Part shown: in pieces, positions 1-6,874 of the stretch
Numbering within the stretch: position 1 is the first letter of the stretch
Layout of the letters: each line of letters starts with the position of its first letter
Assembly: GCA_003696125.1 (NCBI GenBank)
Contig: RFHZ01000095.1
Coordinates: 1 to 9,711 of the forward strand
Reading direction: 5' to 3'
Length of the DNA: 9,711 bases
Source: Nitrospinota bacterium
Lineage (GTDB): Bacteria; Tectomicrobia; Entotheonellia; J063
Notes under the pieces: model-generated
What the model was told of the DNA's origin: nothing
The model's input: the letters and a program-made list of their open reading frames with translations, nothing else
Databases searched by the model: none
Made by a program: the position numbers and the translations under genes

Positions 1-980
1 ACAAAGAAGTTCGGGGTCCCTGTCGGAGGGGGAGGGCCATCCAGATCGGCAGGGAGCAGACCACCGAAGCCGGGATTGACCGGCTCCAGATCGAAATATA
101 TTATCAGGGCCGGTAGGCCAGCCAGCATCTTGTCCCGTTCCAGAACGGCTGCCCCGGCACCGGCAAAGCCAAAGGCACCGAATATTTGACAGAGGGGAGG
201 GGGGATGAGGCATTCAAACTGATTTACCGACATGTAATACCCATCCGGCCAGACCCCGAACTTGGGATAGTCCCCCAGCTTGTTGTTCGGTACCTCAAAG
301 GCATACCGGTTGTAAGCACCGGTCGGGTCACTGGTCTGGGAGACGGCGATGCAGTGGAAGAAGGGGGGACCGTTGGAGACATTGGCAAACTGGCTCAAAA
401 ACCAGCGATCGGCCAGATGGTCGTAGAGCACGATCGGATCCCCATCGTTGGTGGTCTCGCATGGCCCACCAAAGCCTCGCCACAGCAGGTTCCCGGGAAC
501 CGGACCGGCAAGGGGGGTCCCGTTTTTGTCCCAGACCCCAATGGAGATATTGACCCACTGGACGTAATGATCGGGACCCACCGCCCCGTTGGTGTCAGGA
601 GGCACGACCAGAAGCCCGGTTACCGCCCCGTTATCCGCATTGCTCAACCCTTCAAAGTTTTGGATGATGGTCGGCATTGCCGGCTGGATACTTCCCGGTC
701 CCTGAAAGGTCCGCTGCCAGTCCTGGATCACCGGGTCTTCCTCCGGCTGGACCGGTCCTAAAGCGGGGGGAAGACGCAAAAGCGGGATCTCACGTATACG
801 AGGTTCTGTAGAGGGTTGGGAAGGCTGGAGATCACGTAGGGGAGGGGAGACATCATTTTTCAGGGAGGGGATGACCAGGAGTCGGGGTCCCCTGGGTGAC
901 GATTCCCCTGCCAGGAGCGGCGTGCTACACAGAGCGACAAAAGACACCACAAGGATGACGATCCATTTCTTTGTCTTCAT
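1..980 (-). CDS. Large secreted protein of unknown function, N-terminal part (runs off window edge)
   Basis: An uninterrupted frame of 326 codons runs leftward from ATG 980-978 and is still open at base 1. GGAGG at 992-988 lies 7 nt before the start. Residues 1-24 form a typical Sec signal peptide (MKTKKW, a hydrophobic stretch, then a TPLLA/G cleavage site). A Pro-rich linker follows to about residue 105. The globular part starts near NFEG (108-111), followed by PPDTNGAVGPDHYVQWVN (127-144), DGDPIVLYDHLADRW (179-193), YPKFGVWPDGYYMSVN (238-253) and a Pro-rich LDGPPPPTGTPNFF at the cut end. I recall these motifs from large, uncharacterised exported proteins in several environmental phyla. I cannot name a catalytic residue or function. 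It points away from the other genes and has its own promoter region. Confidence is high that it is coding and secreted, low for any role. Confidence 0.88.
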   Translation of the reverse strand, partial: MKTKKWIVILVVSFVALCSTPLLAGESSPRGPRLLVIPSLKNDVSPPLRDLQPSQPSTEPRIREIPLLRLPPALGPVQPEEDPVIQDWQRTFQGPGSIQPAMPTIIQNFEGLSNADNGAVTGLLVVPPDTNGAVGPDHYVQWVNISIGVWDKNGTPLAGPVPGNLLWRGFGGPCETTNDGDPIVLYDHLADRWFLSQFANVSNGPPFFHCIAVSQTSDPTGAYNRYAFEVPNNKLGDYPKFGVWPDGYYMSVNQFECLIPPPLCQIFGAFGFAGAGAAVLERDKMLAGLPALIIYFDLEPVNPGFGGLLPADLDGPPPPTGTPNFF

Positions 981-1109
981 GAGCTTTCCTCCAGTTTTTG
1001 AGGGAACGCTTCTTGCTTATGACCGGGACCATGGTTTCTGTACGGCCTTGTTCTCACCTCCTTCCACCTTAGATGATCCCGTAATGTTGGATTCGCCGGA
1101 CAAAAGTTA

Positions 1110-1126
1110 CTATAATAAAATTATAG
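1110..1126. repeat. Perfect 7-bp inverted repeat carrying TATAAT on both strands
   Basis: CTATAAT-AAA-ATTATAG is a perfect palindrome with a 3-nt centre. It puts a consensus -10 hexamer on the plus strand (1111-1116) and on the minus strand (1125-1120). On the plus strand TTGGAT at 1087-1092 lies 18 nt upstream, a weak second rightward promoter possibility. It may be a bidirectional promoter core, an operator, or a chance AT-rich palindrome. Confidence 0.6.
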
Positions 1127-1128
1127 CA
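1120..1128 (-). promoter_or_regulatory. Extended -10 promoter element for the secreted-protein gene
   Basis: Read on the minus strand this is TGCTATAAT, a perfect TATAAT with the TGn extension, which can compensate for a poor -35. No good -35 is seen at the usual distance (minus strand about 1148-1142 is A-rich). The expected start near 1113 would give a leader of about 130 nt before ATG 980. Confidence 0.5.
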
Positions 1129-1131
1129 TAG

Positions 1132-1143
1132 ATAGCAAGCTAT
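1132..1143. repeat. Short inverted repeat between divergent promoters, candidate operator
   Basis: ATAGC-AA-GCTAT is a perfect 5-bp inverted repeat. It lies just upstream of the leftward -10 (1125-1120) and 20 bp upstream of the rightward -35 (1164). The position suits a regulator acting on both promoters, but the arms are short and no regulator gene is visible. Confidence 0.3.
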
Positions 1144-1163
1144 TTCTTCCTCCCAATTCCCGG

Positions 1164-1192
1164 TTGACAGGGGAGGGCAAATATCCTATGTT
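1164..1192 (+). promoter_or_regulatory. Sigma-70-type promoter of the thiolase/transporter operon
   Basis: A consensus -35 TTGACA (1164-1169) is followed, after exactly 17 nt, by TATGTT (1187-1192), which matches four of six positions of the -10. Transcription should start near 1199, leaving a leader of about 75 nt before GTG 1276. That leader holds a small GGGC/GCCC hairpin possibility (1230-1244) with no U-tract. This is the best promoter for the four plus-strand genes. Confidence 0.65.
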
Positions 1193-1275
1193 TAAACAGA
1201 GGTTCCGGTGAGCGATAAGGAGTTTGAGAGGGCGAAAAAAGCCCAGATACTCTGTACATAGAGGAGGGAAGGCTG

Positions 1276-2277
1276 GTGAAGAGAAGAGCTGTGGCTCTCC
1301 TTTCCGGGGGATTGGACAGCCTGCTGGCGGTGAAGATCATCATGGCGCAGGGGATCGAGGTGAGAGCACTCACCTGCATGACCCACTTCGGCTGTGATGG
1401 GCATAGCAGTTGTGGTCATGATCCGCGAGAGTTTGCCGACGACCTGGGGTTTCATGTCAAGCTGTACCACCTGGGAGAAGAGTACGTGGAGATGGTCAAG
1501 AAACCCCGCTTCGGGTACGGGAAGCACATGAACCCGTGTCTCGATTGTCGTCTGATGATGCTGGCCGCGGCCAGAGAATATATGGAGGCCATTGATGCCT
1601 CCTTTATCATCACCGGAGAGGTGGTGGGGCAGCGTCCCATGTCCCAGCGTCGCGATGCCCTGGCCATGATCGATCGCGAAAGCGGACTAAAGGGACTGAT
1701 CCTGCGTCCCCTCTCGGCCAAGCTCCTCCCTCCCACCATCCCTGAGATGGAAGGGATCGTTGATCGGGAGAAACTCTACGCCATCAAGGGACGTTCCCGC
1801 AAGGTGCAGATGGAGCTGGCCAAACAGTTCGGGATCACCAAGTATCCTTCTCCGGCCGGAGGATGCCTGTTGACCGATAGTCGCTACTCTGAGAAGCTGC
1901 GCGATCTCTTCCATTACGTGCCTGATGCCCGTGTGGAAGAGATCCATCTCCTCACCACCGGCCGGCATTTTCGGATCAGCGAGCAGTGCAAGATCATCGT
2001 GGGGAGAGATCAGGCGGAGAACGAGGTCCTCTCTCGCTACACCGGTATCTGTACCGCTTCCTGCGCCGTGACCGACTATCCCAGCCCGCTGACGCTGGTC
2101 TTTGGTCCCACCACGCCGGAGGAGCGCAAGCGTATCGCCGAGATCACCGCCCGGTACAGCAAGGCTCCCTGGATGGCCGAGGCGAGGGTAAGGTTTGTGT
2201 ATAGCACAGGGGAGAGCGAAGAACTGATCGTCAAGGCGGCCGTCGATGCGCAAACCCTCGATGCCCTGCGTATTTAA
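1276..2277 (+). CDS. PP-loop ATPase, ThiI/MnmA-like tRNA sulfurtransferase with C-terminal NFACT-like domain
   Basis: A cytoplasmic enzyme expected to adenylate a tRNA uridine and replace its oxygen with sulfur. SGGLDS at residues 10-15 is the ATP-binding PP-loop of the ThiI/MnmA/TtuA-type family. Cysteines 88 and 91 (NPCLDC) plus 197 (AGGCLLTD) match the CxxC-plus-one-Cys pattern that binds an iron-sulfur cluster in related thiolases. GEVVGQRPMSQRR (114-126) is another family block. The last 70 or so residues resemble the RNA-binding NFACT-R-type domain attached to short ThiI-like proteins. There is no N-terminal THUMP domain and no rhodanese domain, so it is shorter than classical ThiI. The start is GTG, chosen because GAGGAGG (1261-1267) sits 8 nt upstream and the PP-loop follows at the usual distance. 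It is the first gene of the operon, and its end overlaps the next gene by 32 bp. The class is fairly sure; the modified base (s4U8, s2U34 or other) is not. Confidence 0.85.
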   Translation: MKRRAVALLSGGLDSLLAVKIIMAQGIEVRALTCMTHFGCDGHSSCGHDPREFADDLGFHVKLYHLGEEYVEMVKKPRFGYGKHMNPCLDCRLMMLAAAREYMEAIDASFIITGEVVGQRPMSQRRDALAMIDRESGLKGLILRPLSAKLLPPTIPEMEGIVDREKLYAIKGRSRKVQMELAKQFGITKYPSPAGGCLLTDSRYSEKLRDLFHYVPDARVEEIHLLTTGRHFRISEQCKIIVGRDQAENEVLSRYTGICTASCAVTDYPSPLTLVFGPTTPEERKRIAEITARYSKAPWMAEARVRFVYSTGESEELIVKAAVDAQTLDALRI

Positions 2278-3844
2278 ATGGCTGATGCCCCTTAACATCC
2301 TCCTGCTCCTCTGGTTAGGGGCAGGAGGATGTACCTCCAACTCCCCACAAGCAGAGAATCGCCTGATCATCGGCCTGGAGAGTGCTCCCCTTTCCCTCGA
2401 TCCCCGTTATGCTCTTGATGCCGCTTCGTACCGGATTATTCAGCTCCTCTTTAACGGGCTGGTAAAGAAGGATCTCCATACCCGGCTCGTTCCGGATCTC
2501 GCCGAGCGGTGGGAGACGCCAAACGACACCACCTACGTCTTTCACCTGCGACCCGGAGTGAAGTTTCATGATGGAAGGGAACTGACGGCCGAGGATGTGG
2601 CTTTTACCTTCCGTTCCATCCTCGATCCGGCCACCAAATCTCCCAAGCGAGGCAGCTATACCACCATCCAGCGGATCGACGTCCTGGATCCCTATACGAT
2701 TCGTTTTGTGTTGAAAGAACCGTTTGCCCCTTTTCTCATCAACATGGTGACCGGCATTGTCCCCCGGCATGCTGCTGGAAAGGCCGGCTTTGCCCAGCAC
2801 CCGATCGGTACCGGGCCATTCCGCTTTTCCCGATGGGAGGGAGAATCCCGCATCGAGCTCAAGGCCAATGAGCACTATTTTGCGGGGAGACCCAAACTGG
2901 ATCGGCTGATCTACAAGATCATTCCGGATCAGACCGTTCGTGTGCTCGAGCTGGAGAAGGGGAGCATCGATTTCTTGCAGAACGATATCCCCCCTGACCT
3001 GCTTCCCCGTTTAGAGCAGAATCCGGCCTTACAGGTACGGAAAAAGGTGGGAACCAATTACTCGTATATCGGTTTCAACCTGCAGGATCCGATCCTGGGA
3101 AAGCGAAAGGTGCGGCAGGCCCTGGCTTATGCGATTAACCGTCCCGGAATCATTGCCCATATCCTGCAAGGACTCGCTCTGCCCGCATCGAGTATCTTTC
3201 CTCCTTCCCATTGGGCCTATGAACCCCGGGTCAAGACCTACCCGTACGATCCGGCCAAGGCCAGGGAGTTACTCGACGAGGCCGGCTATCCTGATCCGGA
3301 TGGAGAGGGACCGCTTCCCCGCTTCTCCCTGACCTATAAGACGAGCGAGAATGCCTTGCGGCGACGGATCGCGGAAGCGATCCAGGAAGATTTCAAGCGG
3401 ATCGGGGTAGAGATCAAGATCCGGAGTTTCGAGTGGGGTACCTTTTTTCATGATATCCAGCGCGGTAACTTTCAGCTCTATTCCCTGACCTGGGTCGGGG
3501 TGACCGATCCGGATATCTTCTACTACCTCTTTCACTCGCAAAGCGTTCCTCCCAATGGGGCCAACCGAGGGCGTTATCATAACCCGGTCGTTGACCGCCT
3601 GCTGGTGCAGGGGAGGCGTACCCTTGATCTCAAGCAACGGCAGGCCATCTATAGCATGGTGCAGAAGATCCTCTCCGAAGATGTGCCGTATATCAGCCTC
3701 TGGTTTTCCACCAATGTCGTGGTCATGAAGAAAGGGCTGCAGGGGTTTGTCCTCTATCCGGCTGGTGATCTGATTTCCTTAAAGGACGTCTATTGGGAGG
3801 GAGAGGAGGAACGGGCGGTCGCTTCCCCCCCTTCCGCCTCTTGA
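2246..3844 (+). CDS. ABC transporter substrate-binding lipoprotein, SBP family 5 (peptide/nickel type)
   Basis: The periplasmic ligand-capture component of a peptide-type ABC importer, 532 residues, normal for the family. Family 5 landmarks are clear: SLDPRYALD (50-58), DLAERWE then HLRPGVKFHDGREL (84-113) with TAEDV, HPIGTGPFRF (185-194), and VRQALAYAINR (299-309). The N-terminus has a lysine-containing n-region, a Leu-rich core and Cys29 after LGAGG, a loose lipobox, so it is probably a lipoprotein anchored to the membrane. ATG 2246 is preceded by AAGGCGG (2233-2239) at 6 nt. ATG 2261 would still keep Lys in the n-region, but no ribosome site is seen there. The start lies inside the upstream thiolase gene (32-bp overlap), implying translational coupling. 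The permease genes follow directly. Ligand is unknown: members bind oligopeptides, dipeptides, nickel, heme or sugars, and sequence alone does not decide. Confidence 0.93.
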   Translation: MRKPSMPCVFKWLMPLNILLLLWLGAGGCTSNSPQAENRLIIGLESAPLSLDPRYALDAASYRIIQLLFNGLVKKDLHTRLVPDLAERWETPNDTTYVFHLRPGVKFHDGRELTAEDVAFTFRSILDPATKSPKRGSYTTIQRIDVLDPYTIRFVLKEPFAPFLINMVTGIVPRHAAGKAGFAQHPIGTGPFRFSRWEGESRIELKANEHYFAGRPKLDRLIYKIIPDQTVRVLELEKGSIDFLQNDIPPDLLPRLEQNPALQVRKKVGTNYSYIGFNLQDPILGKRKVRQALAYAINRPGIIAHILQGLALPASSIFPPSHWAYEPRVKTYPYDPAKARELLDEAGYPDPDGEGPLPRFSLTYKTSENALRRRIAEAIQEDFKRIGVEIKIRSFEWGTFFHDIQRGNFQLYSLTWVGVTDPDIFYYLFHSQSVPPNGANRGRYHNPVVDRLLVQGRRTLDLKQRQAIYSMVQKILSEDVPYISLWFSTNVVVMKKGLQGFVLYPAGDLISLKDVYWEGEEERAVASPPSAS

Positions 3845-3859
3845 AGGAAGGCGACACCG

Positions 3860-4786
3860 ATGCGATCCTACATCATGAGACGGCTTTTGCTCCTCTTCCC
3901 GGTTGTCTGCGGTGTGGTCACCTTTGTTTTTTTGATCATTCATCTCATCCCGGGTGATCCGGTGGAGATCATGCTGGGAGAGCAGGCCCTGCCGGCAGAT
4001 AAAGCCGCCCTCCGCACGGCATTGGGACTGGATAAACCGGTCCTGATCCAGTATCTCCATTTTTGGTTCCGGCTGCTACAAGGTGATCTCGGCTCCTCCC
4101 TCTATTCGGGTCGGGCGGTGCTGGTCATGATCCTGGAGCGGGTACCGGCTACAGTAGAACTGACCCTGGGGGCACTGGGGGTTGCCATCGCTATCGCCCT
4201 GCCCCTGGGGATTGTGGCTGCCGTGCGCCGCTACTCGCTTTGGGACCATGGCTCCATGCTCATCGCCCTCCTGGGGGTCTCTATCCCCAATTTCTGGCTC
4301 GGACCCCTGCTCATCATCCTCTTCTCCCTGCAACTCGGATGGCTACCGGTAGCAGGCCGGGGAGGCATTGCCCACCTGATCTTGCCGGCGATCACCTTAG
4401 GAACCGCTTTGGCCGCCATCCTGACCCGCATGACCCGCTCTTGCCTCCTAGAGGTTTTAAATAAAGGGTATATTGTTGTGGCCCGGGCCAAAGGGGTACG
4501 GGAGAGTCTCGTTGTTGGCAAGCATGCGCTACGTAACAGCCTTATCCCCCTGATCACCACCGTCGGGTTACAGCTCGGTGCCCTCCTCTCCGGTTCGATC
4601 ATCACCGAGACGATCTTTGCCTGGCCCGGCCTGGGGCGTTTGACCATTCAGGCCATTCAACGCCGGGACTACCCGCTGGTGCAGGGATGTGTCCTCTTCA
4701 TCGCCCTGAGCTATGTCCTGGTAAACCTCCTCGTCGATCTGCTCTATGCCTATGTGGACCCACGGATCCGTTTTACCAAAGCATAA
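3860..4786 (+). CDS. DppB/OppB-type ABC transporter permease (first pair)
   Basis: An inner-membrane channel subunit of a peptide-type ABC importer, 308 residues, normal length. One N-terminal membrane segment (about 9-29) is followed by the HLIPGDP motif (28-34), an external region, then the BPD_transp_1 core from about residue 95 to 300. The EAA loop that docks on the ATPase reads VARAKGVRESLVVGKHALRN (207-226). TETIFAWPGLGRL (249-261) and the terminal DPRIRF are typical DppB endings. AAGGAAGG (3844-3851) sits 8 nt before ATG 3860, 15 nt behind the binding-protein stop. Its 3' end overlaps the next permease by 41 bp. It should pair with that DppC-type subunit and receive ligand from the upstream binding protein. 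No ATPase gene is present nearby. Confidence 0.94.
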   Translation: MRSYIMRRLLLLFPVVCGVVTFVFLIIHLIPGDPVEIMLGEQALPADKAALRTALGLDKPVLIQYLHFWFRLLQGDLGSSLYSGRAVLVMILERVPATVELTLGALGVAIAIALPLGIVAAVRRYSLWDHGSMLIALLGVSIPNFWLGPLLIILFSLQLGWLPVAGRGGIAHLILPAITLGTALAAILTRMTRSCLLEVLNKGYIVVARAKGVRESLVVGKHALRNSLIPLITTVGLQLGALLSGSIITETIFAWPGLGRLTIQAIQRRDYPLVQGCVLFIALSYVLVNLLVDLLYAYVDPRIRFTKA

Positions 4787-5576
4787 GGGGCTCTGGATAG
4801 GAGGAAGCCTCTGCCTGCTTCTCTTCCTCCTGGCCCTTTTGGCGCCCTGGATCGCCCCGTACAGCCCCACCGACCAGGAGCTCTCCCGCGGGTTGGAACC
4901 CCCTTCCCTGCAGCATCCCTTTGGCCTGGATAAACTGGGGAGAGACATCCTGAGCCGGGTCCTTTACGGGTCCCGCATCTCCCTGCAAGTTGGGCTGATC
5001 ACGGTCACCGTTGCCGGGATGGCCGGCGTGCTAATCGGGGCCGTGGCCGGGTATGGGGGAGGGATGCTGGATGAGGCTATCATGCGTATCGCCGATATCT
5101 TTCAGGCTTTCCCAGGCATATTGCTGGCCATCGCCCTGATGGCGGTCCTGGGGCCTAGCCTCCATAACGTGATCATCGCCCTTACCGTCATGGGCTGGGT
5201 CAGCTATGCCCGCCTGGTGAGAGGACAGATCCTCTTTTTACGGGAGGAGGAGTTTGTCCTGGCCGCCCAGGCGGCAGGAGCACCGTCCCGACGCATCGTG
5301 ATACGGCACCTCCTCCCTAACCTGGCCGCGCCTCTCATCGTGGAGGGGAGCTTTGGCATGGCCGGAGCCATCATCGCCGAAGCCGGACTCAGTTTTCTCG
5401 GTCTTGGGGTCCAGCCGCCCACTCCGAGCTGGGGGGCCATGCTCAACGAGGGACGCCCTTTCCTCCTGGTCGCCCCGCACCGCGCCCTCTTACCCGGCCT
5501 GGCCATCATGCTCACCGTCCTCGCCTTAAACATGCTAGGGGACGGGCTCAGGGATTGGCTTGATCCGGGGGCTTAG
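4746..5576 (+). CDS. DppC/OppC-type ABC transporter permease (first pair)
   Basis: The second channel subunit, 276 residues, near the short end for DppC. A first membrane segment (about 15-38) is followed by HPFGLDKLGRDILSR (57-71), the conserved N-terminal block of DppC proteins. The EAA loop is EFVLAAQAAGAPSRRIVIRH (169-188), and LSFLGLGVQPPTPSWGAML (215-233) and GDGLRDWLDP (265-274) close the domain. ATG 4746 lies inside the DppB-type gene (41-bp overlap). ATG 4752 is an in-frame alternative two codons later. No clear ribosome site precedes either, so translation is probably coupled. The N-terminus is short and lacks the basic cytoplasmic extension of the second DppC-type protein in the window. 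The last 29 bp overlap the end of the convergent cytochrome gene, and no terminator is visible. Confidence 0.92.
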   Translation: MPMWTHGSVLPKHKGLWIGGSLCLLLFLLALLAPWIAPYSPTDQELSRGLEPPSLQHPFGLDKLGRDILSRVLYGSRISLQVGLITVTVAGMAGVLIGAVAGYGGGMLDEAIMRIADIFQAFPGILLAIALMAVLGPSLHNVIIALTVMGWVSYARLVRGQILFLREEEFVLAAQAAGAPSRRIVIRHLLPNLAAPLIVEGSFGMAGAIIAEAGLSFLGLGVQPPTPSWGAMLNEGRPFLLVAPHRALLPGLAIMLTVLALNMLGDGLRDWLDPGA

Positions 5577-5943
5577 CCAGTTCCCTGGCCTCAAAACGCT
5601 TAAAGCGTCCCTGTTTCACCCACTGCGGCCAGCGGGTTCCGCGGTGAACCGTCTTGATCAACAGCCCCTCTTCTCGGATATAGTGGCAGACACGGCACTC
5701 CTGGGCCTGGGTATAAGGGGGCCGATCATAGAACTGCCGACTCCTTTCCAGGTGTTGGTCGGCAGAGAAACCGGCGTGTACATGGCACTCCAGGCAGTAG
5801 TCGTTGATGACCTTGTTTGCCTCTGCCGGAGGCAGATCTCCCTGAAAGGCCTGTTCTAAAACCGGTTTGGAGCAGGAGGAAAGGAGAATCCCGCCCAGGA
5901 GGGCCCAGCCTACCAGGGAGACAACAGAGGTGTTCATCTTCAT
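5548..5943 (-). CDS. Small diheme c-type cytochrome lipoprotein
   Basis: A predicted periplasmic electron carrier of about 131 residues, anchored by lipid. The N-terminus is a signal sequence ending in the lipobox LLSSC (Cys24). Two heme c attachment motifs follow, CLECH (50-54) and CRVCH (83-87). The mature part contains no methionine, so bis-histidine ligation is likely; candidate distal ligands are His56, His64 and His100. The C-terminal third is basic and Trp/Arg-rich. GGAGG (5951-5947) is 3 nt before ATG 5943 and 9 nt before ATG 5937. Spacing favours the second, while the lysine in MKMN favours the first. An in-frame ATG at 6000 would add 19 residues and overlap the permease gene, which is less likely. 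The gene sits 16 nt behind the DppC-type gene and overlaps the convergent permease gene by 29 bp. Its redox partner and role are unknown. Confidence 0.87.
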   Translation of the reverse strand: MKMNTSVVSLVGWALLGGILLSSCSKPVLEQAFQGDLPPAEANKVINDYCLECHVHAGFSADQHLERSRQFYDRPPYTQAQECRVCHYIREEGLLIKTVHRGTRWPQWVKQGRFKRFEARELAKPPDQANP

Positions 5944-5959
5944 CGGCCTCCACAGGGTT

Positions 5960-6874
5960 TTATACATCGAGATGCGGATCGAGGAAATCGCGTAGCCCAT
6001 CCCCTAACAGGTTGATGCCCAGGGTCGTGATAAAGATGGCCAGCCCCGGGAAAGCGGCCAACCACCAGCGTCCCAACATATAGACCCGCCCCTCACTCAA
6101 CATCCCTCCCCAGGAAGGGGTAGGAGGCTGCACGCCGAGTCCCAGAAAGCTGAGCACCGCCTCCCGCAGGATGGTCCGGGCCACTTCTATGCTGGCCAGG
6201 ACGAGCAGAGAGTTGAGCAGATTGGGGAAGATATGTCGCAGGATGATGCGAAGATCGCTGCAGCCGAGTCCTTTAGCCGCCTGCACGAATTCTCGTTCGC
6301 GAAAGCTGAGCACCTCGGAGCGGGCCACCCGGGTATATACCGGCCAGGTGGTGATACCGAGGACGATGATCATGTTGCGCAGGCTCGGTCCTAAGATGGC
6401 GATGACGGCCAGGGCCAAAAGGATAAAGGGAAAGGCCATCATGATGTTGACCAGATTGGTGACCAGCGTGTCGATAAAGCGTCCATAGTACCCGGCGACC
6501 ACGCCCAGGGTGACCCCGATACAGAGGGCAATGACAACAGCCACCGTCCCGGTGATCATAGAAATACGTGCCCCGTAGATGATACGGCTGAGATAATCCC
6601 TCCCTACCTGATCGGTCCCCAGCAGGAACTCCATTCTCCCCCCATCTTCCCAGGCCGGTGGGAGCAGACGGGTGGCGATACTCTGCTTGTACGGGTCGTG
6701 AGGGGCAAAGGTGGCAGGGGTGATCGCCAGTATCACCGCTACCAGGACAATGGCCAGACCTACCAGTCCTTTCTTCACACGCCACAACCGGCGCCAGAGC
6801 TTGCGTTTAGGCGTGAGCCGGGACTCAGCCAGCTCTGCCCAGACCTTATCAGGAGATGAAGTGTTCTTAATCAT
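5960..6874 (-). CDS. DppC/OppC-type ABC transporter permease (second pair)
   Basis: A membrane channel subunit of a second peptide-type importer, 304 residues, typical for DppC. It has a basic cytoplasmic N-terminus (about 20-36, rich in Lys and Arg) before the first membrane segment (about 37-56). Conserved blocks are LLGTDQVGRDYLSRIIYGAR (84-103), the EAA loop EFVQAAKGLGCSDLRIILRH (195-214), LSFLGLGVQPPTPSWGGML (241-259) and GDGLRDFLDP (291-300). The start ATG 6874 overlaps the DppB-type stop in an ATGATTAA arrangement (8 bp), with no clear ribosome site of its own, so translation is probably coupled. It is related to, but clearly diverged from, the DppC-type protein on the other strand, so this is not a recent duplication. 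The cytochrome lipoprotein gene follows after 16 nt. Confidence 0.94.
   Translation of the reverse strand: MIKNTSSPDKVWAELAESRLTPKRKLWRRLWRVKKGLVGLAIVLVAVILAITPATFAPHDPYKQSIATRLLPPAWEDGGRMEFLLGTDQVGRDYLSRIIYGARISMITGTVAVVIALCIGVTLGVVAGYYGRFIDTLVTNLVNIMMAFPFILLALAVIAILGPSLRNMIIVLGITTWPVYTRVARSEVLSFREREFVQAAKGLGCSDLRIILRHIFPNLLNSLLVLASIEVARTILREAVLSFLGLGVQPPTPSWGGMLSEGRVYMLGRWWLAAFPGLAIFITTLGINLLGDGLRDFLDPHLDV

Noticed and set aside
186-761. Plus-strand open frame of 191 codons
   Set aside because: It is antisense to the secreted-protein frame, which has a signal peptide, ribosome site and family motifs. The plus frame has none of these.
871-1131. Plus-strand 86-codon frame over the start of the secreted-protein gene and its promoter
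   Set aside because: No ribosome site or domain. It covers the signal peptide region antisense and then promoter DNA.
1230-1244. GGGC/GCCC hairpin in the thiolase leader considered as a terminator
   Set aside because: The stem is only 4 bp and no T-run follows, so it does not qualify as an intrinsic terminator.
1687-2370. Minus-strand open frame of 227 codons across the thiolase/binding-protein junction
   Set aside because: It is antisense to two well-supported genes and shows no family resemblance or ribosome site.
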